Shown here piece by piece: positions 18,339 to 27,161 of a stretch of DNA of 64,000 nt. The position numbers and the translations under genes are program-made. Within the stretch, counting starts at the first letter, position 1. Each line of letters starts with the position of its first letter. Under the pieces are notes generated by a model that searched no databases, was not told the DNA's origin, and saw only the letters and a program-made list of their open reading frames with translations. Source of the DNA: Amphritea balenae (lineage in GTDB: Bacteria > Pseudomonadota > Gammaproteobacteria > Pseudomonadales > Balneatricaceae); the NCBI RefSeq assembly GCF_003858655.1, contig NZ_RQXV01000001.1, forward strand, positions 434,001-498,000, in the 5' to 3' direction.

Positions 18339-19540
18339 AGTGATCTCTCTTTAGCTATATTGGTCGCATCAGGTACAACGTCAGTAACAGCACCATTTTC
18401 AGCATCTGAAGCAAACACAGATTCCTGATGCCGGCCATAACTGTAATAAGCCGCACAAGCGCCCTCACTGGATACCATACAAGAGCCCAGAGGGTTTTCA
18501 GGTGTACAAGGGCCACCAAACAAACTGCAATCTCTTGGCGACTTAACCCCCCGCAAAATAGCTCCGCATTCACAGGCTTTATTTTCACCGGCACTTTTAT
18601 ACTTAACAGCAAAACGCTTTTCTGCATCAAAACCGGCATATTCAGCTTTAATACGCAGCGCGCTATAAGGCACGGTACCTAGCCCGCGCCACTCAAAGCT
18701 ACGTCGTAATTCAAAGGTATCTGCAACTATCTGTTTTGCTTGCTCATTGCCGACCTCTGTCACCGCCCGGGAAAACTCATTTTCAACTTCAGCCCTACCC
18801 TCATTCAGCTGACGTATCAGCATCAGAATAGCCTGCAACACATCAAGGGGTTCAAAGCCGGCAATCACCACCGGTTTTTGGTACTCCTCAGCAAAATATT
18901 CATAAGGCTGGCTGCCAATCACTGTACTGACATGCGCCGGCCCAATAAAACCATCCAGGGGGAGCACACCCAGTTCACGTACTTCAGGGGACTCAAGAAT
19001 ATTGCTGATCGCAGCAGGAGTCAGTACATGGTTACAGAAGACGGAAAAATTCGTCAGTCCCAGTTTGCGGGCCTGACGAATGACTAAGGCTGTTGGTGGC
19101 GTAGTAGTTTCGAAGCCGATGGCAAAAAAGACAACTTCACGATCAGGATTATCACGGGCGATTTTTAATGCATCAGTACAGGAATACACCATCCGGACAT
19201 CTGCACCTTCGGCTCTGGCTTTTAGTAAGCTGCGTTTACGGGAACCAGGTACGCGCATCATATCGCCATAAGAACAAAGAATGACTTTATGGGTTACCGC
19301 CAACTCTATCGCTGCGTCGAGTCGGCTTATTGGCAGTACACAAACAGGACAACCCGGCCCGTGAATCATCTTCACATTCCCAGGTAACAGATCGGGAATA
19401 CCATAGCGGAAGATTGCATGGGTGTGGCCGCCACAAAACTCCATAAGATGATAGTTGCGTTCAGGATCGGCTTCGTTGCGGATACGTCCTGCTATCTCAC
19501 GCGCCAGCTGGCCGTCACGATATTCGTCAACATATTTCAT
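18335..19540 (-). CDS. hypD: HypD, Fe-S scaffold for Fe(CN)2CO assembly
   Basis: This 401-residue HypD has the family motifs MEFCGGHTHAIFRYG, GPGCPVCVLP and a Cys-rich C-terminal region (GPCTPENPLGSCMVSSEGACAAYY) for the [4Fe-4S] cluster. With HypC it assembles the Fe(CN)2(CO) group. It is about 25-30 residues longer than typical HypD, with a C-terminal acidic tail after the Fe-S region (ESVFASDAENGAVTD onward). It overlaps hypC and hypE by 4 bp each, indicating translational coupling. Confidence 0.97.
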   Translation of the reverse strand: MKYVDEYRDGQLAREIAGRIRNEADPERNYHLMEFCGGHTHAIFRYGIPDLLPGNVKMIHGPGCPVCVLPISRLDAAIELAVTHKVILCSYGDMMRVPGSRKRSLLKARAEGADVRMVYSCTDALKIARDNPDREVVFFAIGFETTTPPTALVIRQARKLGLTNFSVFCNHVLTPAAISNILESPEVRELGVLPLDGFIGPAHVSTVIGSQPYEYFAEEYQKPVVIAGFEPLDVLQAILMLIRQLNEGRAEVENEFSRAVTEVGNEQAKQIVADTFELRRSFEWRGLGTVPYSALRIKAEYAGFDAEKRFAVKYKSAGENKACECGAILRGVKSPRDCSLFGGPCTPENPLGSCMVSSEGACAAYYSYGRHQESVFASDAENGAVTDVVPDATNIAKERSL

Positions 19541-19791
19541 GACAATTCCTGTTGATGGCCTTCCATGATCTGCTCAAGCTCACCGAGCTCAGCAAATAGC
19601 TGAAGCGTTCGTTCAGCCTCTTCAGGATCAATTTTATTAAGCGCATAACCCACATGGAGAATTACATAATCACCCACATTCAGGTCAGCAATTAATGCAA
19701 TATTGATCTCTTTTCGCACCCCACCGATATCCGCAATGGCGGTCTCGGTATCGATAATCTGTTCAACTTTTACCGGTATTGCTAAACACAT
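19537..19791 (-). CDS. hypC: HypC, hydrogenase maturation chaperone
   Basis: This 84-residue HypC/HupF protein begins MCLAIPVKV; the Cys after the initiator Met coordinates the Fe(CN)2CO unit. The conserved core includes ADIGGVRKEI and GDYVILHVGYALNKID. It binds HypD and delivers the iron group to the hydrogenase large subunit. The gene lies 113 bp downstream of hypF and overlaps hypD by 4 bp. Confidence 0.97.
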   Translation of the reverse strand: MCLAIPVKVEQIIDTETAIADIGGVRKEINIALIADLNVGDYVILHVGYALNKIDPEEAERTLQLFAELGELEQIMEGHQQELS

Positions 19792-19886
19792 TGCAATAAA
19801 CCCTTGTTTGAGAATTCTGTCGTACTTTGCTATTGCCTGTCCGGCTTATAGCTCTTCTATCCGTCCTGCTTACTGCTCTAATTACG

Positions 19887-19916
19887 TGCCTAATAATTAC
19901 TTGCCTAATAATTACT
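19887..19916. repeat. Perfect 15-bp tandem duplication at the hypF stop codon
   Basis: tgcctaataattact occurs twice back to back (19887-19901 and 19902-19916), and a decayed third copy may precede it. The second unit encodes the last hypF codons and its stop, so slippage here would alter the hypF C-terminus or the hypF-hypC spacing. Confidence 0.8.
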
Positions 19917-22310
19917 GTTCTGCCGGTTAGCTGGCAGTGATAGCTGTAAAGCTACCTGAGCTTGTCCCAGGCTGATACCCCCATCATTACAGGGAATTTT
20001 ACCGGCACTAAACACCTCAATGCCGTTTAATTCAAGCTGTTCTGTTAGCCCTCGAAGCAGCAGCTGGTTTAGAAAACAGCCACCAGCTAAAACCACTCTG
20101 TTAATCCCCGACGCCTGAACTGTGTCAAATACCCAGCACCCCAGCCCATCGATAAACTGACGATGAAATAGTGCAGCACCATAGAGTGGATCTTCTATCT
20201 CTGATAACGTCGTGAGAAGCGTCGCAAGGTTCAACTCTGTCAGCGTCATATCAGCACTATCAATAGTTGAGCTATCAGCAGCAACATCAGTTGCAACACC
20301 GGCTGACAACAGAGGCTCGCATTCAGGCCAGCCATATTGCTCAACATAACTTAACGCCGCCGACTCAAGCTGCATCGCCGCCTGCGCCTCATAGCTATTG
20401 ATTGAGCATAAGCCTAACAGTGCAGCAACCCCATCAAATAAACGCCCCGCACTACTCGTTTGGGGGCAGTTAATATGCTGATTCAGCATCTGTTTAACCG
20501 TTGCTACTCCGGCATAATGAAAACGCTTGTCTATCTCATCTGATTGGCCGGATTGATACAACATCCCCGCTGCAACCCGCCAGGGTTCTGCTGCCGCTTT
20601 ATCTCCCCCAGGCAACAAAAGTGATGACAAACGGCCTGTGCGCTCAGTACCACGGCCATCAACCCGTAATAATTCACCACCCCAAAGCTGATCGCAATCT
20701 CCCAACCCCAAACCATCTAACGCCAGGCCAAGCACCGCTCCGCTCAACTGATGCTCCGCCATAACCGCTGCAATATGAGCATGATGATGTTGCACTGATT
20801 GCAGCGGTAAGTCATGACGTTCAGCAAACTGACGGGCAAAAAGACTACTAAAAAAATCCGGATGCTGATCACAGACAACCTGTTGTGGCACAACATCTAG
20901 TAACTGAATCAGATGATTAACCATCTCTGACAGCGAGTGACAGCAATCAGGATTATCCAGATCACCAATGTACTGCGACACATAAGCTTTATCACCTTTA
21001 GTGACACAGATGGTATTTTTAAAAAATGCACCGGTAGCCAATACTGATGGTCCGGACTGAGGTAGTTGAATCACCTGCGGAGCTAACCCACGCCCCCGAC
21101 GCACTATTGGCATACTGTCAGACAGACCGTTGACGACAGAATCATCACAGCGAATATGAATGTCACGGTTGTGTAGCAAAAAACCGTCGGCAATACCCCT
21201 TAGTTCAATTAATGCCTGCTGATTATCTGTGATCAGTGGATTTCCACTACGGTTGGCACTGGTCATCACTAACAAAGGCTGCTGTTCAGATTCAAGCCAG
21301 TCACTGGCTTCAGGTCTTCCACATAATTGATGCAGTAATAAAAAATGCAAAGGGCTATGAGGCAACATCACCCCACACCAATTTAAACCCGAAGCAATAA
21401 GATCCCTGTTTTCAGTATCAAGGGAGGTTTCTTTTTGCCAGGGGCAGAGAAGCACCGGCGCATCCTGAGCCTGCAATCGCTGGCGCCGATTATCATCAAG
21501 CTGTACTACTGTATTCAGGGATTCAGTATTTAAACCCAGTAACGCAAATGGCTTATCCGGACGCTGTTTTTGCTGCCGTAACCGCACCACTGCATCAGCA
21601 TTGCGAGCATCACAGATCAGATGAAAGCCACCCACCCCCTTTACGGCAACAATTTTACCCGCCCTAATCAGCGTAGCCGCAGCAATTAGAGACTCATCAT
21701 GCAGTTCACCCGTCTTAACAAAATGCCCTTTCTCATCTGTAAAACTTAAACCCGGACCACAATCCGGGCAGGCGTTTGGCTGAGCATGAAAGCGCCGGTC
21801 TGCAGGATCATTATATTCACTAAGACAGGCAGTACAGAGATCAAAGGCTGACATTGTGGTATTGGTTCTGTCATAAGGCAGCGCTTTGATAAGGCTGTAT
21901 CGGGGACCACAATTAGTACAGTTGATAAAGGGATAAAGGTAACGCCGATCAGAAGGGTTAAACAGCTCAGCAAGGCAATCAGGGCAAACAGCAGCATCCG
22001 GAGTTGCTGTAATGGACACTTCACCTTTAGCACTAGGTAGAATCTTAAAACTATCAAAATACGACAAAGGAACCGGCTCACTATTAAGCTGCTCGATTAG
22101 CGCCATTGGTGGCAATTCATCCCACAACAGCTGCTGAAACCGGGTCAGACCAGACTCATCGCCCTCTATAACCAGTTCGACACCCGCCGGAGAATTAGCG
22201 ACCTCACCTCTCAGCCCCAGGCGGCAGGCAAGGTTATATACAAAAGGGCGAAAGCCAACCCCTTGTACCTGCCCACTAATCCTGACTCTTACTGCTGAAC
22301 AGTTAATAAT
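19905..22310 (-). CDS. hypF: HypF, carbamoyltransferase for cyanide ligand synthesis
   Basis: HypF transfers carbamoyl from carbamoyl phosphate to HypE. In order, it shows an acylphosphatase domain (QVQGVGFRPFVYNLA), two zinc fingers (CPDCLAEL..CTNCGPRYS; CTACLSEY..CPDCGPGLSF), a YrdC-like domain (KIVAVKGVGGFHLICDA) and a Kae1-like domain (HHHAHIAAVMAEH; ALDGLGLGDCDQLWGGE). The first ATG/GTG/TTG in frame is TTG at 22127, which would delete the acylphosphatase domain. That domain is nevertheless intact upstream, back to a stop at 22332-22334. Within it I see no standard start. ATT at 22310 or 22307, behind GGGGA, fits the expected N-terminus, so I use 22310 (about 801 residues). A sequence error is the alternative. 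Confidence 0.9.
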   Translation of the reverse strand: MINCSAVRVRISGQVQGVGFRPFVYNLACRLGLRGEVANSPAGVELVIEGDESGLTRFQQLLWDELPPMALIEQLNSEPVPLSYFDSFKILPSAKGEVSITATPDAAVCPDCLAELFNPSDRRYLYPFINCTNCGPRYSLIKALPYDRTNTTMSAFDLCTACLSEYNDPADRRFHAQPNACPDCGPGLSFTDEKGHFVKTGELHDESLIAAATLIRAGKIVAVKGVGGFHLICDARNADAVVRLRQQKQRPDKPFALLGLNTESLNTVVQLDDNRRQRLQAQDAPVLLCPWQKETSLDTENRDLIASGLNWCGVMLPHSPLHFLLLHQLCGRPEASDWLESEQQPLLVMTSANRSGNPLITDNQQALIELRGIADGFLLHNRDIHIRCDDSVVNGLSDSMPIVRRGRGLAPQVIQLPQSGPSVLATGAFFKNTICVTKGDKAYVSQYIGDLDNPDCCHSLSEMVNHLIQLLDVVPQQVVCDQHPDFFSSLFARQFAERHDLPLQSVQHHHAHIAAVMAEHQLSGAVLGLALDGLGLGDCDQLWGGELLRVDGRGTERTGRLSSLLLPGGDKAAAEPWRVAAGMLYQSGQSDEIDKRFHYAGVATVKQMLNQHINCPQTSSAGRLFDGVAALLGLCSINSYEAQAAMQLESAALSYVEQYGWPECEPLLSAGVATDVAADSSTIDSADMTLTELNLATLLTTLSEIEDPLYGAALFHRQFIDGLGCWVFDTVQASGINRVVLAGGCFLNQLLLRGLTEQLELNGIEVFSAGKIPCNDGGISLGQAQVALQLSLPANRQNSNY

Positions 22311-22331
22311 AGATCCCCACTGTGCAAGGCG

Positions 22332-22682
22332 TCATAAACATCTAAAGACATACAGCCAAACAGCTCAGTGTACGTTTGCCCATAGAAATACTTGCGTACT
22401 GAGCGTTTGCTCATCTAAGCACTTATTCATCCAGGTAACTACAAGTTGTATGCCAACATCTCGAATATAACGCATTCATAGCTGTTACGGGGATAGTTAC
22501 AGTCAAAGCTTTTCTGAAAATGGAAGGAATTGATACAACAGAGCAACAAAGCCGGTTACCTGCTTACCAATAAAGCCATTTTTAAGGCCCTAAGATTGGA
22601 GGATTATGATATGAAAACTGTGTATTCAAAGTGCTTGATTCAAAGCGTTTGATTCAAAGCGCTTGATTAAAAAACTCTAAAC
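22332..22682. other. Intergenic region upstream of hypF with tandem repeat and tiny ORF
   Basis: No family-recognisable gene is seen. It should contain the hyp promoter on the minus strand. On plus, GGAGG (near 22600) precedes ATG AAA ACT, which opens a 13-codon ORF (MKTVYSKCLIQSV). That ORF runs into a 14-bp tandem repeat. The upstream stretch includes a short open frame ending in ...TTEQQSRLPAYQ that I cannot assign; it may be gene debris. Confidence 0.4.
22624..22665. repeat. 14-bp tandem repeat, three units
   Basis: attcaaagtgcttg, attcaaagcgtttg and attcaaagcgcttg lie head to tail at 22624-22637, 22638-22651 and 22652-22665, followed by a partial fourth (attaaaa). The array ends about 17 bp from the azlD stop. 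Confidence 0.85.
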
Positions 22683-23003
22683 TCAAAAGCCGAGACCAAA
22701 CCGAAGTAACATAAAAAATGCCATACCAGAAACAATAGTGGTCAGCAGGTCTCTGCGCCAGACCGATATAATCGCAGCAAATAATCCCGCCACCAGCCAT
22801 GGATTATCAGGCTGCAACCAAAGTTCGCCACGAGGCATAAGCACAGCGGGAACAGCGATGGCTGTCAGTACCGCCGGCGGAACAAATCCCAACCCTATAT
22901 TCAGCCAGCCAGGAAAATGAACCTTCCCTGCTGCAGCAAACAGCACATAGCGCACACTGAAGGTAACCAGAAACATGCCAAATATCAGTAAGACCTCATC
23001 CAT
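22683..23003 (-). CDS. azlD: AzlD-family branched-chain amino acid exporter subunit
   Basis: This 106-residue membrane protein has about four hydrophobic segments and the AzlD pattern ([18 protein letters not shown], then a C-terminal [15 protein letters not shown]). With AzlC it forms a two-component exporter of branched-chain or related amino acids in the inner membrane. I chose the ATG at 23003 (MDEVLLIF), which overlaps the azlC stop by 8 bp and has GGAG about 9 nt upstream inside azlC. Confidence 0.9.
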   Translation of the reverse strand: MDEVLLIFGMFLVTFSVRYVLFAAAGKVHFPGWLNIGLGFVPPAVLTAIAVPAVLMPRGELWLQPDNPWLVAGLFAAIISVWRRDLLTTIVSGMAFFMLLRFGLGF

Positions 23004-23754
23004 CACCCTTCTCCTTTTTCCCGGCTGCATTCAGCAACATATGTAACGACAGGCCTACAGCAATGCCGCAGATCGCTGCAACCATCAACCCCAACTTATG
23101 GGGCAGCGCAATAGTTGCTATAGCGACCGCTCCTGAGACAATCACAGCAGCCCACATAGGCCGGCTTTTAAGATAGGGCATTACCATGCCAATAAAAGTC
23201 ACTGACATAGCAAAATCCAGCCCCCACTCGGTCATATCCGGGAACAATTCACCCAGAGCAATTCCCAGCCCTGTGCAGAAAACCCAGTTACTATACATAG
23301 CCAGCCAAGACCCCAGATAAAACCAGTGCGCGTGCCGGGTATCATCCTGCAACATAAATCGGCTACTTACAGCAGCAAAGGTCTCATCGGTTAGTCCGAA
23401 CGCCATCATGATTCGCCACCGTTGAGGCAGATGGCGCACCTTAGGCACCAGATTAGCGGCATAGAGTATGTGCCTCAGGTTTACCACAAAAGTGGTTGCG
23501 ATAATCACTGGCACAGCAGCGCCTGCCGCCAGCAATCCCAACGCAATAAACTGTCCGGAGCCGGCAAAAACAATAACCGACATCGCCAATGCCCCCAGAG
23601 CAGATAAACCACTGGGTTCGGCTAAAGTACCGAATATAATGCCGAAAGGTATCGCACCAATAATTAATGGAATGGTCGCCTTTGCACCATCCAGCATCTC
23701 CCGGCGCCGAATGACCACAAGGTTTTCAGTCGCTACATTTGAATTCATAATCAA
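22996..23754 (-). CDS. azlC: AzlC-family branched-chain amino acid exporter subunit
   Basis: This 252-residue inner-membrane protein shows the AzlC signature ([53 protein letters not shown]). It forms the large subunit of the AzlCD exporter. Its start overlaps the end of the MarR-GNAT gene by 4 bp and its end overlaps azlD, so the three genes form one tightly coupled operon. Confidence 0.93.
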   Translation of the reverse strand: MIMNSNVATENLVVIRRREMLDGAKATIPLIIGAIPFGIIFGTLAEPSGLSALGALAMSVIVFAGSGQFIALGLLAAGAAVPVIIATTFVVNLRHILYAANLVPKVRHLPQRWRIMMAFGLTDETFAAVSSRFMLQDDTRHAHWFYLGSWLAMYSNWVFCTGLGIALGELFPDMTEWGLDFAMSVTFIGMVMPYLKSRPMWAAVIVSGAVAIATIALPHKLGLMVAAICGIAVGLSLHMLLNAAGKKEKGDG

Positions 23755-24716
23755 AGCTTCAATGTCATATAGATATCTGAGCGGTCATATTTTGACTTGC
23801 CCTGAGGGTGAGGTATTTGTCGAAAGCCCATATTCTTGTAAAGATGTAACGCCCGCTCCAGCTTAGTTGAGGATTCAAGATAGACCTCTTCAGCATTTAA
23901 CTGACGGGCTTTATCCAAAGCCGTCAGCATAAGTGCACGCCCTACACCCGTATTCTGCCAGACCTCCTCTACCCCCATTTTTGAAATCTCATACAGCCCA
24001 TCACCATGATTCGCTAACGCTACACATCCGACAACTTTGTCATGATCTTCACTAAGGGCAAACCAGACATAACCACCACGGGACAGGTAATACCCCTCTG
24101 GGTTATCAAGCGCCTCCCGGTCCAGTTCATTTAGCTCCCCGTTAAAATAACCATTCAGCCAATCCAGATTCAGCCGTTTAAAATCATCTCTCAGGGAGGC
24201 ATCCCAACCCTTTACAGTAATTTTCTGGCTATCACGGCGCCGATCCAACTGTTCAACAACCGGCTGATAAAAACCCTGCCGCTCAATTAAGCCTTCAAAT
24301 TCAGCCAGTGATGCCAGTAACGGATACTCCTGAGAAGCGATTAACTTATCCAGATACTCTTTAATTTCACGCCAGACAGGCTCAATGGTTATCAGAAGGT
24401 CATCGCTTTTAGCCGTTAAAGCCAGCAACTGCCGCCTTTCATCGGTACTATCAGCTGTTTTGGTCAGCCAACCTTCAAGCAACATTTTTCGGGCGATCTT
24501 ACTAATAGCCGGATGGCTTACACCCAACTTCTCAGCAGCCTCTGTCACTGTGATGGCACCTTGCTGATTAAGCAGGTTGAACAGTGGAAAAAAAGTCGGG
24601 TTAAGCTCAATGCCCTGACTTTTATAGAGATTATTAACATCCTGAACCAGACTATCCGACAGTCGCTTTAAGCGACTCCCCAGAGACAGACTGCCAAAAC
24701 TTTGCATGTGATCCAT
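23751..24716 (-). CDS. MarR-family regulator fused to GNAT acetyltransferase
   Basis: This 321-residue fusion has residues about 10-150 as a MarR winged-helix domain ([24 protein letters not shown] is the recognition region) and residues about 165-321 as a GNAT domain with the acetyl-CoA loop [19 protein letters not shown]. Such bifunctional proteins may sense or modify a metabolite while controlling adjacent genes. It is the first gene of an operon with azlC and azlD, so it is a likely autoregulator of the exporter. Start is ATG at 24716 with AAGG upstream. Confidence 0.88.
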   Translation of the reverse strand: MDHMQSFGSLSLGSRLKRLSDSLVQDVNNLYKSQGIELNPTFFPLFNLLNQQGAITVTEAAEKLGVSHPAISKIARKMLLEGWLTKTADSTDERRQLLALTAKSDDLLITIEPVWREIKEYLDKLIASQEYPLLASLAEFEGLIERQGFYQPVVEQLDRRRDSQKITVKGWDASLRDDFKRLNLDWLNGYFNGELNELDREALDNPEGYYLSRGGYVWFALSEDHDKVVGCVALANHGDGLYEISKMGVEEVWQNTGVGRALMLTALDKARQLNAEEVYLESSTKLERALHLYKNMGFRQIPHPQGKSKYDRSDIYMTLKL

Positions 24717-24865
24717 CAGACAACCTTAAAATAACAAAACCAGTTACGTAACCTGTTACGCATATTAATACAAAAAAGGGGGAATATATATCCCCCAAAG
24801 AGATCAAAGCCGATAATTTAAACGGAAAGCAACAAACCTCTCTATATCAACAACGCCAGATTACT

Positions 24866-24991
24866 TTAAGCAGACATCAATAAACCTATCTGAACCAGCA
24901 ACGGCAGAATGGCAACCGCCAGACCTCCCACCACCATCAATATTGAAGGGACAACACCAATCATTTCAACGCCTTGCTCATCATGGGACAT
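24866..24991 (-). CDS. Small single-pass membrane protein (41 aa)
   Basis: A short ORF begins MSHDEQGVEM and ends QIGLLMSA. GGAGAG lies 6 nt before the ATG. The first 10 residues are polar and acidic, and the rest is one or two short hydrophobic helices (about 11-40) with no charged residue. It lies on the same strand as the upstream MBL-fold gene and the downstream MarR-GNAT gene, with about 150-160 bp on each side. It belongs to no family I recognise. The good ribosome-binding site and coherent membrane segment support a real gene. Confidence 0.55.
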   Translation of the reverse strand: MSHDEQGVEMIGVVPSILMVVGGLAVAILPLLVQIGLLMSA

Positions 24992-25151
24992 AAGTAACTC
25001 TCCAGCAGAATTCATAAGTTACTTGCTACAAGGCATAAACAGGACCATACTTCAAAAGTCTTTATATATTAAATACTTAATTAAAATACCAACTACTCAG
25101 ACAACAACCGTAACGACAAAAATGTCAGTTAAAATGACTTTTATGTCAAAA

Positions 25152-26123
25152 CTATTCAAACTCCATCGCTTCAAAGATTCTGCCTGCATTTTTTGCTGCC
25201 AACTGATCGAACGTTTCCAGCTGGGCATAAGGACTCTGATCAATTTCATAGGCATCTTCAAGGCTGCCATCGTTCTCGAGCAGCTCTGCAACCCTGACCC
25301 TTATATATTCAAGATAACCCCGGGTATATCGGTCTACCGTGGCAAAATCTGTCACATCCCCATGTCCCGGCACAATAATCATATCTTTTGCATAAGGAGC
25401 AAAACGGCTATGCCATGTATCAAGCCAGGCCGCAGTATCCGTATCAGGGAACACCGGTAACATACGCTGGTGAAATGCCATATCACCGGCAATCAAAACG
25501 TTACGATCTGGTACCACAACAGAGATGTCACCCATAGAATGTGCCGGACCAAAATGGATCAGCTTGACCTTAAGGCCACCCAGATCCAGCTCCAATTGAT
25601 CTGCAAAGAGAGTATCAATCTCAACCAGCTCAGTGCCTTGAATCTGCTCTTTTAAAATATTACCAAGCTCCTCAAGACCCTCAACACCATGCTGTTCAAT
25701 CTCAGTGGCGGCATCCTCATGTGCAATAATCTTTGCGCCCTGCTCTTTCCAGTAACTATTGCCTAACGCTGCATGGGACTGACCATTTTCATCAACCACA
25801 TAAAGCACAGGCTTATCTGTTACTTTTCGTATTTCAGCATGTAATGCCTGCGCCAACAGGTATGCAGCGCCCCCATTAACCACCAGCACAGCATCTTCGC
25901 CAACGATAAAACTGAGGTTATTATTGTGCCCACCATTCTCATAGCTGTAATACTGCGTCGCACCGATAGCAGACCATATGTTGTCAGTTACTTTGACAGG
26001 CTTACTGTAGAGCATAGATTCTGGGTAGCGATCTGCCGGGGAAGCCTGAACCAGCCCCATAGGGCTAAACAACACAGCAACAAGTACCGCTTTCTTCAAT
26101 CGGGTTAGTAATCGTGCAGACAT
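25152..26123 (-). CDS. Exported metallo-beta-lactamase-fold protein with degenerate metal motif
   Basis: This 323-residue protein has a Sec signal peptide (about 1-28, ending VQA-S) and an MBL fold similar to SoxH/quinoprotein-relay-type hydrolases. The motif 1 region normally reads HxHxDH. Here it reads DENGQSHAALGN, so two His and the Asp appear lost. The later ligands remain: H in FGPAHSMGD, D in IAGDMAFH and H in VPGHGD. It may bind one metal, use other ligands, or be a pseudoenzyme. No neighbour clearly states its role. Periplasmic location is inferred. Confidence 0.8.
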   Translation of the reverse strand: MSARLLTRLKKAVLVAVLFSPMGLVQASPADRYPESMLYSKPVKVTDNIWSAIGATQYYSYENGGHNNNLSFIVGEDAVLVVNGGAAYLLAQALHAEIRKVTDKPVLYVVDENGQSHAALGNSYWKEQGAKIIAHEDAATEIEQHGVEGLEELGNILKEQIQGTELVEIDTLFADQLELDLGGLKVKLIHFGPAHSMGDISVVVPDRNVLIAGDMAFHQRMLPVFPDTDTAAWLDTWHSRFAPYAKDMIIVPGHGDVTDFATVDRYTRGYLEYIRVRVAELLENDGSLEDAYEIDQSPYAQLETFDQLAAKNAGRIFEAMEFE

Positions 26124-26415
26124 AGATCCATCCTGTTGGCCATTTCTTATCCAATACAGTTATATAGATATAACTATTAGGGATATATAAGCCTATAGGT
26201 TAATCCCGAGCTAACACTTCAGTTTAAATCCGTTCCTAGTCCTTTTCTTAAACGCCCATTCAAGCACTGCTAAAGCACTCTCTGATAACAGCAAGGCAAG
26301 GACTTCTTAAGGTCGCATACAGGTCTTCACAGAGACAATAGGCAAAAAATAATGTTAAGCCTGGCTAGTCATCGCCGATAACCCTTCTAAGCAATCGACT
26401 CCGTGAGGTGGATTC

Positions 26416-26838
26416 ATGCCACGACATTACTGGCGTCACCCGATTGAAATACCAATTCTGCTACAGACAGCAGGACACCCCTTACCGCTGACAGAGCTCA
26501 GCAGAGAGATGAGCGACGGTGGCCTTAGTTGTATTTCTGAGCATTATATTGAGCCGGGATCAGTGGTAGATATCAGTATCACCCTGACAGAGTCCCCTAT
26601 TTCGGTAAGCGGACATATCATCTGGTGCCAAACAAGCAGGTCAGGTTATCTGATCGGAATCGGCTTTGATGATCCTGAACAGGCATACTCGGCCCGCATG
26701 GCCGAACAGGTATGCCAGATAGAGAGCTATCGTCTGAAGCAACACAGAAAAGGACGCCTGCTCTCAACAGAGCAGGCGGCTAAAGAATGGATAAGCGGCC
26801 ATGCAGCGGACTTTCCCGCAATGGAGCGCCTTCAATAA
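26416..26838 (+). CDS. PilZ-domain protein
   Basis: This 140-residue soluble protein carries a PilZ domain over about 3-100. The c-di-GMP-binding arginine pair is represented by RHYWR at the N-terminus, and the second motif by MSDGGLSC. A C-terminal helical tail of about 40 residues follows. It probably senses c-di-GMP in the cytoplasm. GAGGTGG lies just upstream of the ATG. It converges with the next gene, with 3 bp between the two ORFs. Confidence 0.85.
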   Translation: MPRHYWRHPIEIPILLQTAGHPLPLTELSREMSDGGLSCISEHYIEPGSVVDISITLTESPISVSGHIIWCQTSRSGYLIGIGFDDPEQAYSARMAEQVCQIESYRLKQHRKGRLLSTEQAAKEWISGHAADFPAMERLQ

Positions 26839-26841
26839 TTA

Positions 26842-27084
26842 TCAGAGGTGATGCTGTTCTATAAAGTCATGTAGTGATTCATAACTCCAGTCACTTCCAT
26901 CAGGCTGCTTGTGGTCGTGATCGTTCAACTTCTCCATCATCTGCTTTACATTATCCCCTTTTTTGCGCAAACCATGCACAAAGTGGACAGCCTCGTCGAT
27001 CTTCTTCTGCATTTCCGGATCAACCTGACCACCGGGCCCCTGTTCGCCTTTTTTGCGTACACTGACCTTTATCCCCTGTTTCAT
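26842..27084 (-). CDS. Conserved-looking hypothetical protein, 80 aa
   Basis: This small hydrophilic protein (MKQGIKVSVRKKGEQG...) has a basic N-terminus, a central charged helix (PEMQKKIDEAVHFVHGLRKKG) and a C-terminal WSYESLHDFIEQHHL. I chose the ATG at 27084 because GAGGAA lies 7 nt upstream; an in-frame GTG at 27108 is less likely. No function can be assigned. It is divergent from the chaN-like gene. Confidence 0.65.
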   Translation of the reverse strand: MKQGIKVSVRKKGEQGPGGQVDPEMQKKIDEAVHFVHGLRKKGDNVKQMMEKLNDHDHKQPDGSDWSYESLHDFIEQHHL

Positions 27085-27161
27085 GCTATGTTCCTCTTGA
27101 AGTATCACTTTACCAATACGTTACTCCAGCTGCGCGCAGCTGAAAAGGGGATCAGATCAAA

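Noticed and set aside
24909-25460. 183-codon plus-strand ORF
   Set aside because: It overlaps the small membrane protein and the end of the MBL-fold gene on the other strand, lacks a ribosome-binding site and is low-complexity.
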